Source: Roseimicrobium sp. ORNL1 (GTDB lineage Bacteria > Verrucomicrobiota > Verrucomicrobiia > Verrucomicrobiales > Verrucomicrobiaceae). Taken from it: a stretch of DNA of 64,000 nt. The stretch is from contig NZ_CP049143.1 in the NCBI RefSeq assembly GCF_011044495.1, positions 2,294,001 through 2,358,000 of the forward strand, in the 5' to 3' direction. The position numbers and the translations under genes are program-made. The notes beneath the pieces are model-generated. The model made no database searches. It was not told the origin of the DNA and saw only the letters and a program-made list of their open reading frames with translations. Shown here in pieces: positions 29,535 to 37,947 of the stretch. The first letter of the stretch is position 1, and every line of letters starts with the position of its first letter.

Positions 29535-32069
29535 TCACCGCTGCTCTCTCAGCAAATAGTGCCTCGGCCTGTCATGCTTCTGTTTCGGCGTGAGGGGTGG
29601 CAGCTTCGGACGCAGCGTGGCTTGGGAAGCGATGAGGTGCTTTTCCAGTTCCACCTTGGCGGCTTCTTGCAAGTCACTCCATCGCGGCCAGTCATGCGCG
29701 GGTGCGCGGGTGATATGGCGCAGCAAACTGAGCCACTCGATATACGCGCGGCTCAGGTCACCCTCCGCCACTTCGCGGCCGCCGCCCTTGGCTTTCGTAT
29801 TCGTCGCGTTCGCAATCGCCGTGGCTGAGATGCCCGCGATCAAACCCAGCAACTCCGCCGTGCCTTCGCCATAACCGAGCGGCAATCCGGCTTCGAGATA
29901 ACCGTGGTGATTCACAAACCCATAGGTCGCGCGGCACACGGCGGCGAGGCGTTCGCTGCTGCCGCCTTCAGGCAAATCAAAATGCACATCACTGCGCAGG
30001 TTCGCGGTGTGCAGGATGAGTTCGTTGACGGGATAGCTCTCGTCCTCCAGCGCTGCTGCGATAGCGAGTCCTTCGCCGTGTTGGAAGAAGCTGAAGATGA
30101 TGCCGCGTCGCGTCGGCGCGCCATCACTCTCCACCAGTCCGAGCGAGCGCCAAGCATGCACCGGGGTGCCGGGACGCGCGTTTAGTAGACCTTCGAGGCC
30201 AGTACCCGTGAGAGCGGTATCGGTGGCACGCTCCACCGTGCGTACCTCGGCATTGGCAACCCACTTGCCACTCGCGTCTTGTGTCGCTTCTACCAGCAGC
30301 GGGGCAAAGTCGAACTGCGCATAGAGCAGTCCTTCCTTCTCGACGACAGCAAGGAAGCTCGCGCCTTCGAAGTGCGGCAGCAGTTTCGGGATGGCCACGC
30401 TCTGTACCTTCTCCATCGTGACCACTTCGATGTGGCGCGGAATCTTCAACAGCTTGCGCAGGTGATGCGTGGGCGTGATGTACATCGTTTCCGTGTGCAC
30501 CTCTGCCGAGGCGTCCGGCGCGCCCGCTGGCACATGCTCCACCCGGCCCAGCGCGAGCTCTTTTCCATAGAGCTGTGAGCCGTCACGCTTCGTGAGCTTG
30601 AATACACGACCGAGTCCGTTTGCCAGTCCTTGAACGAAACGTGCATCCGCCAGCGCAGGTCCGTGAAATGCTTCCACCGAGCGCGTGGCTTCTCCCAAGG
30701 AGACTTGCGCGGTCTTGTTCGTCTTCCATTCCTCCCACACGCCGGCGCTGTTGCGCAGTTCCTTGCGTGTGCCCTTCAGGCCGAACATCGACTCGCCTGT
30801 CTTGCCACCGGGTTGGGATCCCGAGGTCTCCTCCAGGCCGAGCTCCGGGGGTGTCTTGGCAAAGAGTCGCTGTGCAAATTCCTTTGCTGCGGTGAACGGC
30901 TCACGGCCATCGAGCGCTGCGCGGCGCATCACGCGGAGGAAGAGTGGCCAGGAGAGCTTGCTGCCACGCCGCAGCGTGGCCGGGCGAGCATCCATGAGCG
31001 AGGGACTGTCACGCGAGGTGATGACATAGCCGCGCTCATCCAATCCACGACGACCCGCACGTCCAAACATCTGCAGGAGATCATCTCCCGTGAGTTGCTG
31101 TTCCGTCAGGCCATCATGAAACTGCGTGGAGGACACATGCACACTGCGCACGCTGAAGTTGATGCCTGCGGCGAGGCCCATGGTGCTTACGATCACACGA
31201 AGCTGCCCCGCCTTCGCCAGCGGTTCCACCAGGCCCGCGCGCACAGCGTATGCGAGACCACTGTGGTGATAGGCCACACGCTTTTCCAGCAGCGCGGTGA
31301 TATCCTTTCCTGCGAGTGCACGCTGCTCCGTGGTAAGGTTCAGCGGTTCACCGGGCGGCAGGGCATCGGCAATCTTCTTTGCGATGCTCTCCGAGTCACG
31401 ACGGCGCGGCGCGAAGATGAGCAGCGGAGCAAGGTCACCTGCCAATGCCGCAGCGGCAAGGCGTGGCCACCAGCCTTCGATGTTGCGACGTTGTGGGAGC
31501 GTCTCCACCGGCACCTCGTCCAGCGGCACGGGACGGTCACGCGTGGCCACTACTTCCACCTGTCTGCCGAGTCGCTGCATCCATTCCGCGAGGTCATTCG
31601 GATTCGCCACGCTGCCACTCAGCAGCAGCAGTTGCGTGCCTGGCGGTGTCAGCACAATCGCGCCTTCATAGTGACTGCCACGCGCGACATCCGCGATCAT
31701 TTGATACTCATCCATCACCAGCAGCGCGGGACCTTCGCCCATGAGCAGCCGCTCAATCTGCGTCTCCAGCGTGGCCACCAGCACCGGGGCATGCACATTG
31801 ACAGAGAGGTCACCTGTCGCCAGGCCGACCCTCCATCCGGCATCCGTCCACTCGGCGAATTTGTCATTTGCCAGCGCACGCGTGGGCACGGTGTACACCA
31901 TCTGCCGCTTGAAATGCTGCGCCTGCACGAGGAGCTCGAAGATGAAAGTCTTCCCCGCGCCGGTGGGTGCGCTCACAATCACGTCCTTGCCCGCACGCAG
32001 GTGATTCACCGCGGCATGCTGCCACAAGTCGGGCAGCTTCAGTTGATGAGTAAGACCTTCGAGATTCAA
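29535..32069 (-). CDS. Ski2-like superfamily 2 DNA/RNA helicase (844 aa)
   Basis: Helicase motifs are clear: Walker A APTGAGKT (34-41), Ia TVPTRALANDK, Ib LVATLETQ, II DEYQ (120-123; DExH variant with Gln), III SGSVANP (151-), IV LLIFAPRRRDSE, V STMGLAAGINF and VI QMFGRAGRRG (333-342). This matches Ski2/Hel308-type helicases. The C-terminal ~400 residues are unlike Hel308 and carry no motif I can name. Substrate and pathway are unknown. The start MNLEGLTHQLKLPDLWQHAA fits the Q-motif position. Confidence 0.9.
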   Translation of the reverse strand: MNLEGLTHQLKLPDLWQHAAVNHLRAGKDVIVSAPTGAGKTFIFELLVQAQHFKRQMVYTVPTRALANDKFAEWTDAGWRVGLATGDLSVNVHAPVLVATLETQIERLLMGEGPALLVMDEYQMIADVARGSHYEGAIVLTPPGTQLLLLSGSVANPNDLAEWMQRLGRQVEVVATRDRPVPLDEVPVETLPQRRNIEGWWPRLAAAALAGDLAPLLIFAPRRRDSESIAKKIADALPPGEPLNLTTEQRALAGKDITALLEKRVAYHHSGLAYAVRAGLVEPLAKAGQLRVIVSTMGLAAGINFSVRSVHVSSTQFHDGLTEQQLTGDDLLQMFGRAGRRGLDERGYVITSRDSPSLMDARPATLRRGSKLSWPLFLRVMRRAALDGREPFTAAKEFAQRLFAKTPPELGLEETSGSQPGGKTGESMFGLKGTRKELRNSAGVWEEWKTNKTAQVSLGEATRSVEAFHGPALADARFVQGLANGLGRVFKLTKRDGSQLYGKELALGRVEHVPAGAPDASAEVHTETMYITPTHHLRKLLKIPRHIEVVTMEKVQSVAIPKLLPHFEGASFLAVVEKEGLLYAQFDFAPLLVEATQDASGKWVANAEVRTVERATDTALTGTGLEGLLNARPGTPVHAWRSLGLVESDGAPTRRGIIFSFFQHGEGLAIAAALEDESYPVNELILHTANLRSDVHFDLPEGGSSERLAAVCRATYGFVNHHGYLEAGLPLGYGEGTAELLGLIAGISATAIANATNTKAKGGGREVAEGDLSRAYIEWLSLLRHITRAPAHDWPRWSDLQEAAKVELEKHLIASQATLRPKLPPLTPKQKHDRPRHYLLREQR

Positions 32070-32150
32070 GGATCAAACGTTCCACAATGCAGGTCAGGGA
32101 GTCAACCCGAGGATGGGTTGCGACTCTCGAAGATATCAGCACATCTCCGC

Positions 32151-32462
32151 TTACTCCTTGCGGAAGCACAGGCGAAAGGCGGCCACCGCGCCAGCCACCA
32201 TCAGCACCGCCGTGCCTATGGAGACACCCGCGTGAGGCCAGATGCCCCAGGTCTGCGATTTGAGGAGCTGAGGAACCAGATTGGTTGCCACGCACACCAC
32301 GAGCAGCACGACGAAGAACCACCTCGTGCGTGAGAGAAGCGTGGCATCGGTGTGCTGTCCGACCGATTTCACGGCCATGCGCGCTGCCCAGAACGTCCCG
32401 AAGAACGCCACGATCCACGATACAGCCCGCACCAGGCCAAAGAGCAGAGCCTCGGATTTCAT
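32151..32462 (-). CDS. Small integral membrane protein (103 aa)
   Basis: MKSEALLFGLVRAVSWIVAF leads into about three membrane helices: AVSWIVAFFGTFWAARMAV, WFFVVLLVVCVATNLVPQL and AGVSIGTAVLMVAGAVAAFR, ending LCFRKE. No family recognised. It is the next gene upstream of the helicase on the same strand, 81 bp from the helicase start. Confidence 0.65.
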   Translation of the reverse strand: MKSEALLFGLVRAVSWIVAFFGTFWAARMAVKSVGQHTDATLLSRTRWFFVVLLVVCVATNLVPQLLKSQTWGIWPHAGVSIGTAVLMVAGAVAAFRLCFRKE

Positions 32463-32675
32463 CGTGTACTGAAGAGATGTTGGTTACCTTGCGACATCGC
32501 CGCCATCCTTACCACTGCTCCCATTTCGTGCCAATTTTCTTGAGGCCTGCCTTTGCGTTGTTTTGAGGTGCTGGGTGTTGCGAGCAGAATGAAATTAGCC
32601 GCAAAAAGACGCAAAAAACTCAAGAGGGTTGAATGCTGGGTGGCACTACGTTCATGGGGATGGCAGCGTCCCAAG

Positions 32676-32850
32676 ACGGGTAGGAAAACCCGCCAACCAC
32701 TGTCCGGTCAGGAGATCCGACTTCCTGGTGCATCTGCGTCCTTTGTTGCTTTGTCCCTTTGCGATTAATCGGAAACGTCCGGACAATGAGCTACCTCACG
32801 AGGCGTCACTCACCGTCCCACTGTCGCACCGCTTACCGTCGTACCGGCCC
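32676..32850 (-). repeat. Mosaic of rep-G, a rep-A-type module and rep-D (all inverted)
   Basis: rep-G at 32676-32726 (minus strand: CGGATCTCCTGACCGGACAG, GGTTGGCGGGTTTTCC); rep-A-type module at 32727-32776 (minus strand: CGATTAATCGCAAAGGG type, GGGACAAAGCAACAAAGGAC); rep-D at 32809-32850, ending at the base before the gene at 32852. The rest of 32463-32675 has a rep-A-like CCGCAAAAAGACGCAAAAAA at 32596 and no gene. Confidence 0.7.
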
Positions 32851-32851
32851 C

Positions 32852-34207
32852 CTACCACTTGATCCCAATCTTCTTGAACCCCGCCTTCATGTCCGCTTCG
32901 AGCTGCGCCGGCGTGCGGCCGTCCATGAGGATCTGCAGTTGTTCAAAGCCGAAGTCCTCATTCTGCTTGAAGGCTGGGGGCGTGACCTGGTTGGAATTCC
33001 ACGAGTAGCGGCCGGTTTCCTTGTCCACTTTCACGAGCGGATTGGCAAAGAAGGCGTTCCATGCTTCGCGAGCTTCCGCGATCTTGTCGAGGTACTTCAG
33101 GAAGCGTGTGCCCTTGCCGTCGCCATCGAGGTGGCAGAAGTAGTAGACCATCACGCACGAGGCGTAGTAGAGGCGGAATTGCGCGAGGCCGCCGCTGTCC
33201 GCCTGCGCACGCCACTCGTCGCCCTTCATCATCAGGTGACCGGCCACATTGATGTCCGCCAGGCCCACGCCGCGTTCCTCGGCATGCTGCAGGTATTCCT
33301 TGAAGCCGCTCTCATGCGCGGCTGCGCGGAAGCGGCCTGCCTTGTAGGGCAGCATTTCCGTGTACTCCGCCGTACCTTCAATGACCCACGTGGGCAGGAA
33401 GGCGAGGTAGTCATGCATCAACTGGTGCGTGATCTCGTGGATGATGGTGTCATTCGAGTAGCCATCATCCTTCGCCCAGGTCTTGCCCAGCAGCTTGAGT
33501 CCCAGACTCTGGAAGGGAATGCGGAAGGTGCGGTCGCGCGACATGTACACGCCCCCGGAATTTTCCGGGCCGCCGTCCGCGATGTAGCTCTGGCGGCTGG
33601 CGAAGAACTTCGCCTGGAAGCGGCCCACATCCACCGGCGGCTTCGGGTCGATGGCCCACGGCAGTGTCTGCAGCAGGGTGCGGGTCGCTTCGAACGTGCG
33701 CGCGATTTCCTTCATCACGCTGCCCGCGAGCTTCTCCTCCGAGTGGAAGGAGAAAGCCTCCGACTGGTACACGCAGTTCTTCTCCTCCGGCTTCTCCGAG
33801 ACCACGGCGATTTCAATGGAGCGCGCGGGCACTTCCACTTCCTTGGGCCACACGCGTTTCTCGATGGGCAGGCGTGCGGTCACTCCGGCGGGAGTCGCAG
33901 GCACACTGCCTCCCGGAGCGGGAGCAGGGGCGGGCGTGGAGGCCGTGTTCTTTTTGAGAAAATCCTGGTCTGCGGGCGAGAGCTTCGAAATGGGGAATTT
34001 GATGGTCTGTCCGCCGGACATGAGGAAGTGCACCTGGTCACCCTCGATGCCCGCCAGCGAGGCCTGCATGGTGCGGCCCTGGGCATCTGTCCACGTCCGC
34101 ATCTCAGCGGGCGCGGCTGCCGAAGCCTCAGGAGCAAGACTGCACCATCCGACTCCGAGGCAAAACGCCAGGGCGGCAGCGGGGCGGGTGAGGGAAGTGG
34201 GAAGCAT
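32852..34207 (-). CDS. Exported SHD1-domain protein with HExxH peptidase-like domain (451 aa)
   Basis: MLPTSLTRPAAALAFCLGVG is a signal peptide (cleavage near ASAAAPA). An SHD1-type N-domain follows (RTWTDAQGRTMQASLAGIEG ... GGQTIKFPISKLSPADQDFL, ~36-86), then a Pro/Ala linker, then a metallopeptidase-like domain with TIIHEITHQLMHDY (HEITH) and TWVIEGTAEYTEMLPY, the third-ligand Glu region, as in DUF1570-type gluzincins. SHD1 is common in exported proteins of Planctomycetota and Verrucomicrobiota. Activity is predicted, not shown. A second SHD1 protein begins at 63293. It stops right at a rep-D element. Confidence 0.8.
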   Translation of the reverse strand: MLPTSLTRPAAALAFCLGVGWCSLAPEASAAAPAEMRTWTDAQGRTMQASLAGIEGDQVHFLMSGGQTIKFPISKLSPADQDFLKKNTASTPAPAPAPGGSVPATPAGVTARLPIEKRVWPKEVEVPARSIEIAVVSEKPEEKNCVYQSEAFSFHSEEKLAGSVMKEIARTFEATRTLLQTLPWAIDPKPPVDVGRFQAKFFASRQSYIADGGPENSGGVYMSRDRTFRIPFQSLGLKLLGKTWAKDDGYSNDTIIHEITHQLMHDYLAFLPTWVIEGTAEYTEMLPYKAGRFRAAAHESGFKEYLQHAEERGVGLADINVAGHLMMKGDEWRAQADSGGLAQFRLYYASCVMVYYFCHLDGDGKGTRFLKYLDKIAEAREAWNAFFANPLVKVDKETGRYSWNSNQVTPPAFKQNEDFGFEQLQILMDGRTPAQLEADMKAGFKKIGIKW

Positions 34208-34326
34208 ATAAATGTATTACAGGAACACGGCGCAAAGCGTCAATCCTTCCAGCCGAATTGCGGAGAAAACGGATACGAACCCAAGATTCCCACGGGTGTG
34301 TAGCCGTTGTTTCTTGACCCCGGGGG

Positions 34327-35499
34327 ATGTCCAGCAAACGTACCCACCCCATGCTTTCCTTCGACCCCGCCCGTGTCCAGACTCCCGCCTATGTGGTGGA
34401 TCTTGCCCTGCTGAAAAAGAACCTGGAACTGCTCGCCCACGTGCAGCTCGAGGCCGGGTGCAAGGTGCTGCTGGCGTTGAAGGGCTTTTCCATGTTCTCC
34501 ACCTTCCCGCTGGTGCGCCAATATCTGAGCGGCTGCTGCGCGAGCGGTTTGAATGAGGCGCTGCTGGCACACCATGAATTTGGCAAGGAGGTGCACGTGT
34601 ACTGCCCCGCCTTCAAGGAGGAGGAGATGCAGCAGATTATCCCCATCGCCTGCCACATCAGCTTCAACTCCGTGCAGCAGTGGAAAAAATTCCGCCCCAT
34701 GATCGAGGCCGCCGGAAGGGACGCACCCAGCCCCGGCCTGCGCGTGAATCCCGAGAAGTCCACCGTGGAAGTGGCGCTGTATGACCCGTGCTCACCCGGC
34801 TGCCGCCTCGGCACCCGCTCGGTGGAGATCAAGGACGGTGACCTCGAAGGGCTCGAGGGCCTTCATTTCCACGCCCTCTGTGAGCAGGGGTCGGATGCGC
34901 TGGAGCTTGTCATCAGAGCAGTGGAAGAGCGTTTTCCGAAATTCCTCAAGCAGGTGAAGTGGGTGAACATGGGCGGCGGCCATCACATCACGAAGCCGGG
35001 TTATGACGTGGAGCGTCTCATCCGCCTCGTGCGTGAGTTCCGTGAGCGTCATGACGTGGAAGTTTACCTCGAGCCCGGCGAAGCCATCGCGCTGAACACC
35101 GGCTACCTCGTCGCCTCTGTGCTGGATCTCGTGGGCGAACCCGGCGCGCAGACGGCCATTCTCGATGTCTCCGCGACCTGCCACATGCCGGACACGCTGG
35201 AGATGCCGTACCGTCCCATGATCATCGGCAGCGGCCAGCCTGGTGAACTCGCGCACACTTACAAGCTGGGTGGCACCTCCTGCCTCGCGGGGGATGTGAT
35301 CAACGAATACTCCTTCGCCGAGCCGCTGGAGCCAGGGCGCAAGCTGGTCTTCACGGACATGGCGCACTACACCATGGTGAAGACCACCACCTTCAACGGC
35401 GTGCCGCATCCGGACATCGACACCTACGATCCCGTCACGGATGAACTCCGCGTGGTGCGCCGCTTCGGCTACGAGGACTTCCGCAACAAGCTCTCGTAA
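34327..35499 (+). CDS. nspC: Carboxynorspermidine decarboxylase (NspC)
   Basis: MSSKRTHPMLSFDPARVQTP, then VQTPAYVVDLALLKKNLELL, and GCKVLLALKGFSMFSTFPLV with the PLP lysine at ~52 (LALKGF). HFHALCEQGSDALELV, GGGHHITKPGYDVERLI, YLEPGEAIALNTGYLV and SATCHMPDTLEMPYRP follow as in known NspC proteins. It decarboxylates carboxyspermidine or carboxynorspermidine, making spermidine or norspermidine. The synthase partner (Cansdh/CASDH) is not in the window. Start 34327 has GGGG just upstream; MLSFDPAR (34351) is an alternative. The gene is divergent from the peptidase, with 119 bp between. Confidence 0.95.
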   Translation: MSSKRTHPMLSFDPARVQTPAYVVDLALLKKNLELLAHVQLEAGCKVLLALKGFSMFSTFPLVRQYLSGCCASGLNEALLAHHEFGKEVHVYCPAFKEEEMQQIIPIACHISFNSVQQWKKFRPMIEAAGRDAPSPGLRVNPEKSTVEVALYDPCSPGCRLGTRSVEIKDGDLEGLEGLHFHALCEQGSDALELVIRAVEERFPKFLKQVKWVNMGGGHHITKPGYDVERLIRLVREFRERHDVEVYLEPGEAIALNTGYLVASVLDLVGEPGAQTAILDVSATCHMPDTLEMPYRPMIIGSGQPGELAHTYKLGGTSCLAGDVINEYSFAEPLEPGRKLVFTDMAHYTMVKTTTFNGVPHPDIDTYDPVTDELRVVRRFGYEDFRNKLS

Positions 35500-35522
35500 A
35501 ACCACGGCGATTGCTCCCGTAG

Positions 35523-35996
35523 GTGAAGGGAATGATCAGCCTGCTCAAAAAGCTCTTCGGCTCCACGGCGCCCCGCCAGGAGGGGAAGCCCTTCATGGAG
35601 CATCCCGATGGGACGTTCGACAACGCGATCGCGGCGATGGAGGACGCCATCCACCGCTTGCGCAGCCTCCCGGAGTGGACGCGGTGGATCACCTTCTGCG
35701 CCCAGGGGCAGGGCGCGCGACCGGAAGCTTATGCCATGGCTGAGGTGCGCATGCGTGGCGGCACACTGGAGATCCTGAGCGAGAAGCCACTCGAGTCACC
35801 CGGCGCGTTTGATCTTTCACCCGTGACAGGCCCAAGTGAGCAGGACCATGCGCCAGGCGGGGGGCACGTCTACGCCCTCGGGGACATGACCCCACTGGAA
35901 ACGGCGAGAATGCTCGACAGCATCTTCCGGCGACACTTCCAAATCCGTCCTTTCCCCGATGAGGAAGACGATTACGCCGTGGGCGCGGAGTGGTGA
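35523..35996 (+). CDS. Unknown soluble protein (157 aa)
   Basis: MKGMISLLKKLFGSTAPRQE, then DNAIAAMEDAIHRLRSLPEW, TRWITFCAQGQGARPEAYAM, VRMRGGTLEILSEKP, and LGDMTPLETARMLDSIFRRH with an acidic tail (DEEDDYAVGAEW). It looks like an alpha/beta soluble protein. It starts 23 bp after nspC on the same strand, so it is likely co-transcribed with it. No family recognised. Confidence 0.65.
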   Translation: MKGMISLLKKLFGSTAPRQEGKPFMEHPDGTFDNAIAAMEDAIHRLRSLPEWTRWITFCAQGQGARPEAYAMAEVRMRGGTLEILSEKPLESPGAFDLSPVTGPSEQDHAPGGGHVYALGDMTPLETARMLDSIFRRHFQIRPFPDEEDDYAVGAEW

Positions 35997-36084
35997 GAGG
36001 GTGGGCGCGTGTGGTGCACGCCAGCCTGTCGTGTCATATCACGACCTCACGGGGCGACACATCCTGTGCCGCCCCATGATTCAT

Positions 36085-36122
36085 CAAGGCGGTGGTGGCG
36101 GTGGCGGCGGTGGTGGTGGCGG
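36085..36122 (+). repeat. GGT/GGC trinucleotide run
   Basis: GGCGGTGGTGGCGGTGGCGG CGGTGGTGGTGGCGG in a 300-bp gap between convergent genes. It is open in all frames as poly-Gly/Val/Trp but has no gene context. The rest of 35997-36298 shows nothing. Confidence 0.8.
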
Positions 36123-36298
36123 AACTGTGGACATGATGTGTTCAGTTCGGGTTGCAGTGCCATTCCCAATTTTCTGCAAAGGGCCTCATCCCCATGCAGC
36201 ACGCGTGTATTCTGAGGGTTCTGCCCCACGCCGCAATTCTTTTCCCAGAGGCATCATCAAGATGAGAATTGTCTTATGGGCAAAATGTTGCGGTATGC

Positions 36299-36781
36299 CT
36301 ACGGGGACTTCCGCGACGCCCCTCCGGAAGCACGAGGCGTGGCCGCGGGCTCGAGATCCAGATAGGGAGGAGGCGCACGGGGAGGGAGACTGGGGGGAGG
36401 TTTGATACCGAGGGGGCGCCCCAGTTTCTTTTCCATTCTCTCCTGCACCTCTTTTATCTGGGCGCGCGCTTCCTCTATCTTGCGTGCCGTCTCCTCCGCA
36501 CGCATCGTGGTCGGGTTGCGCTTGTATCCCCACAGTCCAGTGTAGCCCTCGAGCGGCTTCTTCAGGATGGTGTCGCTGTCCAGCACGCGGTTGTAGGGGG
36601 TGCAATAGGTTTGCACCCACTGTGGCACCTTTCTGGAGTACTTGAGATCCTGGGGATGCCATTTGATGCTCGCGCATCGCAGTACTGCCGGCACGCTGAG
36701 CACATACAGGAGTGGAGGGAGAAGCAGCGCACCCAGGCACCACATCAGGACATGGGAACGTGAAGAGGACGTGCTGCTCAT
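36299..36781 (-). CDS. Unknown membrane-anchored protein (160 aa)
   Basis: MSSTSSSRSHVLMWCLGALL, then a hydrophobic segment (LMWCLGALLLPPLLYVLSV) as an N-terminal anchor or signal. The middle has charged helices (MRAEETARKIEEARAQIKEV QERMEKKLG, coiled-coil-like), and the end is Pro-rich (IKPPPSLPPRAPPPYLDLEP). No family recognised. Could be a secreted or periplasmic structural protein. Confidence 0.55.
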   Translation of the reverse strand: MSSTSSSRSHVLMWCLGALLLPPLLYVLSVPAVLRCASIKWHPQDLKYSRKVPQWVQTYCTPYNRVLDSDTILKKPLEGYTGLWGYKRNPTTMRAEETARKIEEARAQIKEVQERMEKKLGRPLGIKPPPSLPPRAPPPYLDLEPAATPRASGGASRKSP

Positions 36782-36945
36782 GGCCGGACCGGTGCATCCG
36801 CTCCTTGCTTGATGGCACTGCCCACGAGACGAAACAAAACGCGGGCAGTGGCAAGCGGGGACTACGGCGGATATTACCCGGTCCAGTTTCTCAGGTCACT
36901 GGAAAAAATACGGTGTGTGGCGTCGCGTCACGACAGGTGAGGACG

Positions 36946-37218
36946 TCACGCGGCGATGGCATCATAGACCAGAGGAGCAGGTTTGGCCGGCCCTGGCCCT
37001 GCGACGGGGCGCACAAGGTCCGGATTGGTGGGGTGGTTCTCGAGCATGCCCGCCAAGTCAAGGAAACGCAACGCTTCGATGGCGCGTGTGTTCCCTTCAC
37101 AGGCAGCGGCCGCTGCGTCGAACCAGTGATGCCCGTCAATGGCGAGCGCTTCTCCCTTCAGGAGATTGATGGCATTGTTGGTGGCCAGCTTCAGGGCGAG
37201 AGATTCCAGTTCAGTCAT
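36946..37218 (-). CDS. Unknown small protein (90 aa)
   Basis: MTELESLALKLATNNAINLL, then EALAIDGHHWFDAAAAACEG, AIEALRFLDLAGMLENHPTN and a Pro/Ala tail. It is largely helical, with no membrane segment or signal. Function unknown. Same strand as the gene upstream at 37383-37751. Confidence 0.55.
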   Translation of the reverse strand: MTELESLALKLATNNAINLLKGEALAIDGHHWFDAAAAACEGNTRAIEALRFLDLAGMLENHPTNPDLVRPVAGPGPAKPAPLVYDAIAA

Positions 37219-37382
37219 GGGGGTTCGGGGGCGTTAGGGGTTGCGCACCGATTCGCAGCCCGCATCCCGGTGCGGATGTGCCCTCCTGGTGAATTCGCGT
37301 ACCCGACAGACGGAACACATCCGTCCTCTTGCAGATTGCCGCGCTGACCTTGCTAATCGCCCGCTTCGCCCGATGCCGGCCC

Positions 37383-37751
37383 TCAGCTTGCGCGGCTGCG
37401 GTCCGTGTTCAAGAGCAGATTGTCCCACTCCAGAATCACGTAGGAAAGTGTGAGGCCGTAGATGCTGACGGAGCCACCCGACTTCTCCTGCAGAACGAGC
37501 AGGTCATCGATGATCTGGTGCGCCGTATTGCTCTCCCACATGATTACGTGGTGCCCCATCCCCGCAGCCCAGCGGGAAGTGGTGGGCGACTCGAATACCG
37601 AACGCGCGAGACTCCCGGCAAACAGTGAAGCGTGCTGGGATTTCGCTTGTACAAGGAACGCGACGGTGGCACGAGCCACATCCTCGCGGATTCGGTATGT
37701 CGGCGGCATGGCGGGAAACATATTGCTAATGGCACGCTTCGACCTTCGCAT
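37383..37751 (-). CDS. Unknown small protein (122 aa)
   Basis: MRRSKRAISNMFPAMPPTYR, then IREDVARATVAFLVQAKSQH, SLARSVFESPTTSRWAAGMG, HHVIMWESNTAHQIIDDLLV and GLTLSYVILEWDNLLLN. A later start at MFPAMPPT is possible. It has mixed helix/strand character and no membrane segment. No family recognised. Confidence 0.55.
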   Translation of the reverse strand: MRRSKRAISNMFPAMPPTYRIREDVARATVAFLVQAKSQHASLFAGSLARSVFESPTTSRWAAGMGHHVIMWESNTAHQIIDDLLVLQEKSGGSVSIYGLTLSYVILEWDNLLLNTDRSRAS

Positions 37752-37947
37752 CTGAAGGACCCTTCAATTTAGGCACAAAAAAGCTGAAAAGAAAGCGGCG
37801 GGTGCCCGTGCAAGGGGCTTTTCTGGGAAAAGTGCGTGGAATTGCGTTGCAAAGTACTCCCGGTCCGGGGAACTCTGGACTCCGCCGTGACCGTAAAGAG
37901 GCTCCCTGGCGGTTTTGCTCGCCCGGCGGGCATCTTAGGCATTGCTC

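Noticed and set aside
30630-32333. Long plus-strand frame opposite the helicase gene
   Set aside because: It is the complement of a well-supported helicase with intact motifs; the translation is rich in Arg/His with no fold pattern.
32759-34303. Plus-strand frame opposite the SHD1 peptidase
   Set aside because: Antisense shadow; the minus-strand frame has a signal peptide and HEITH motif.
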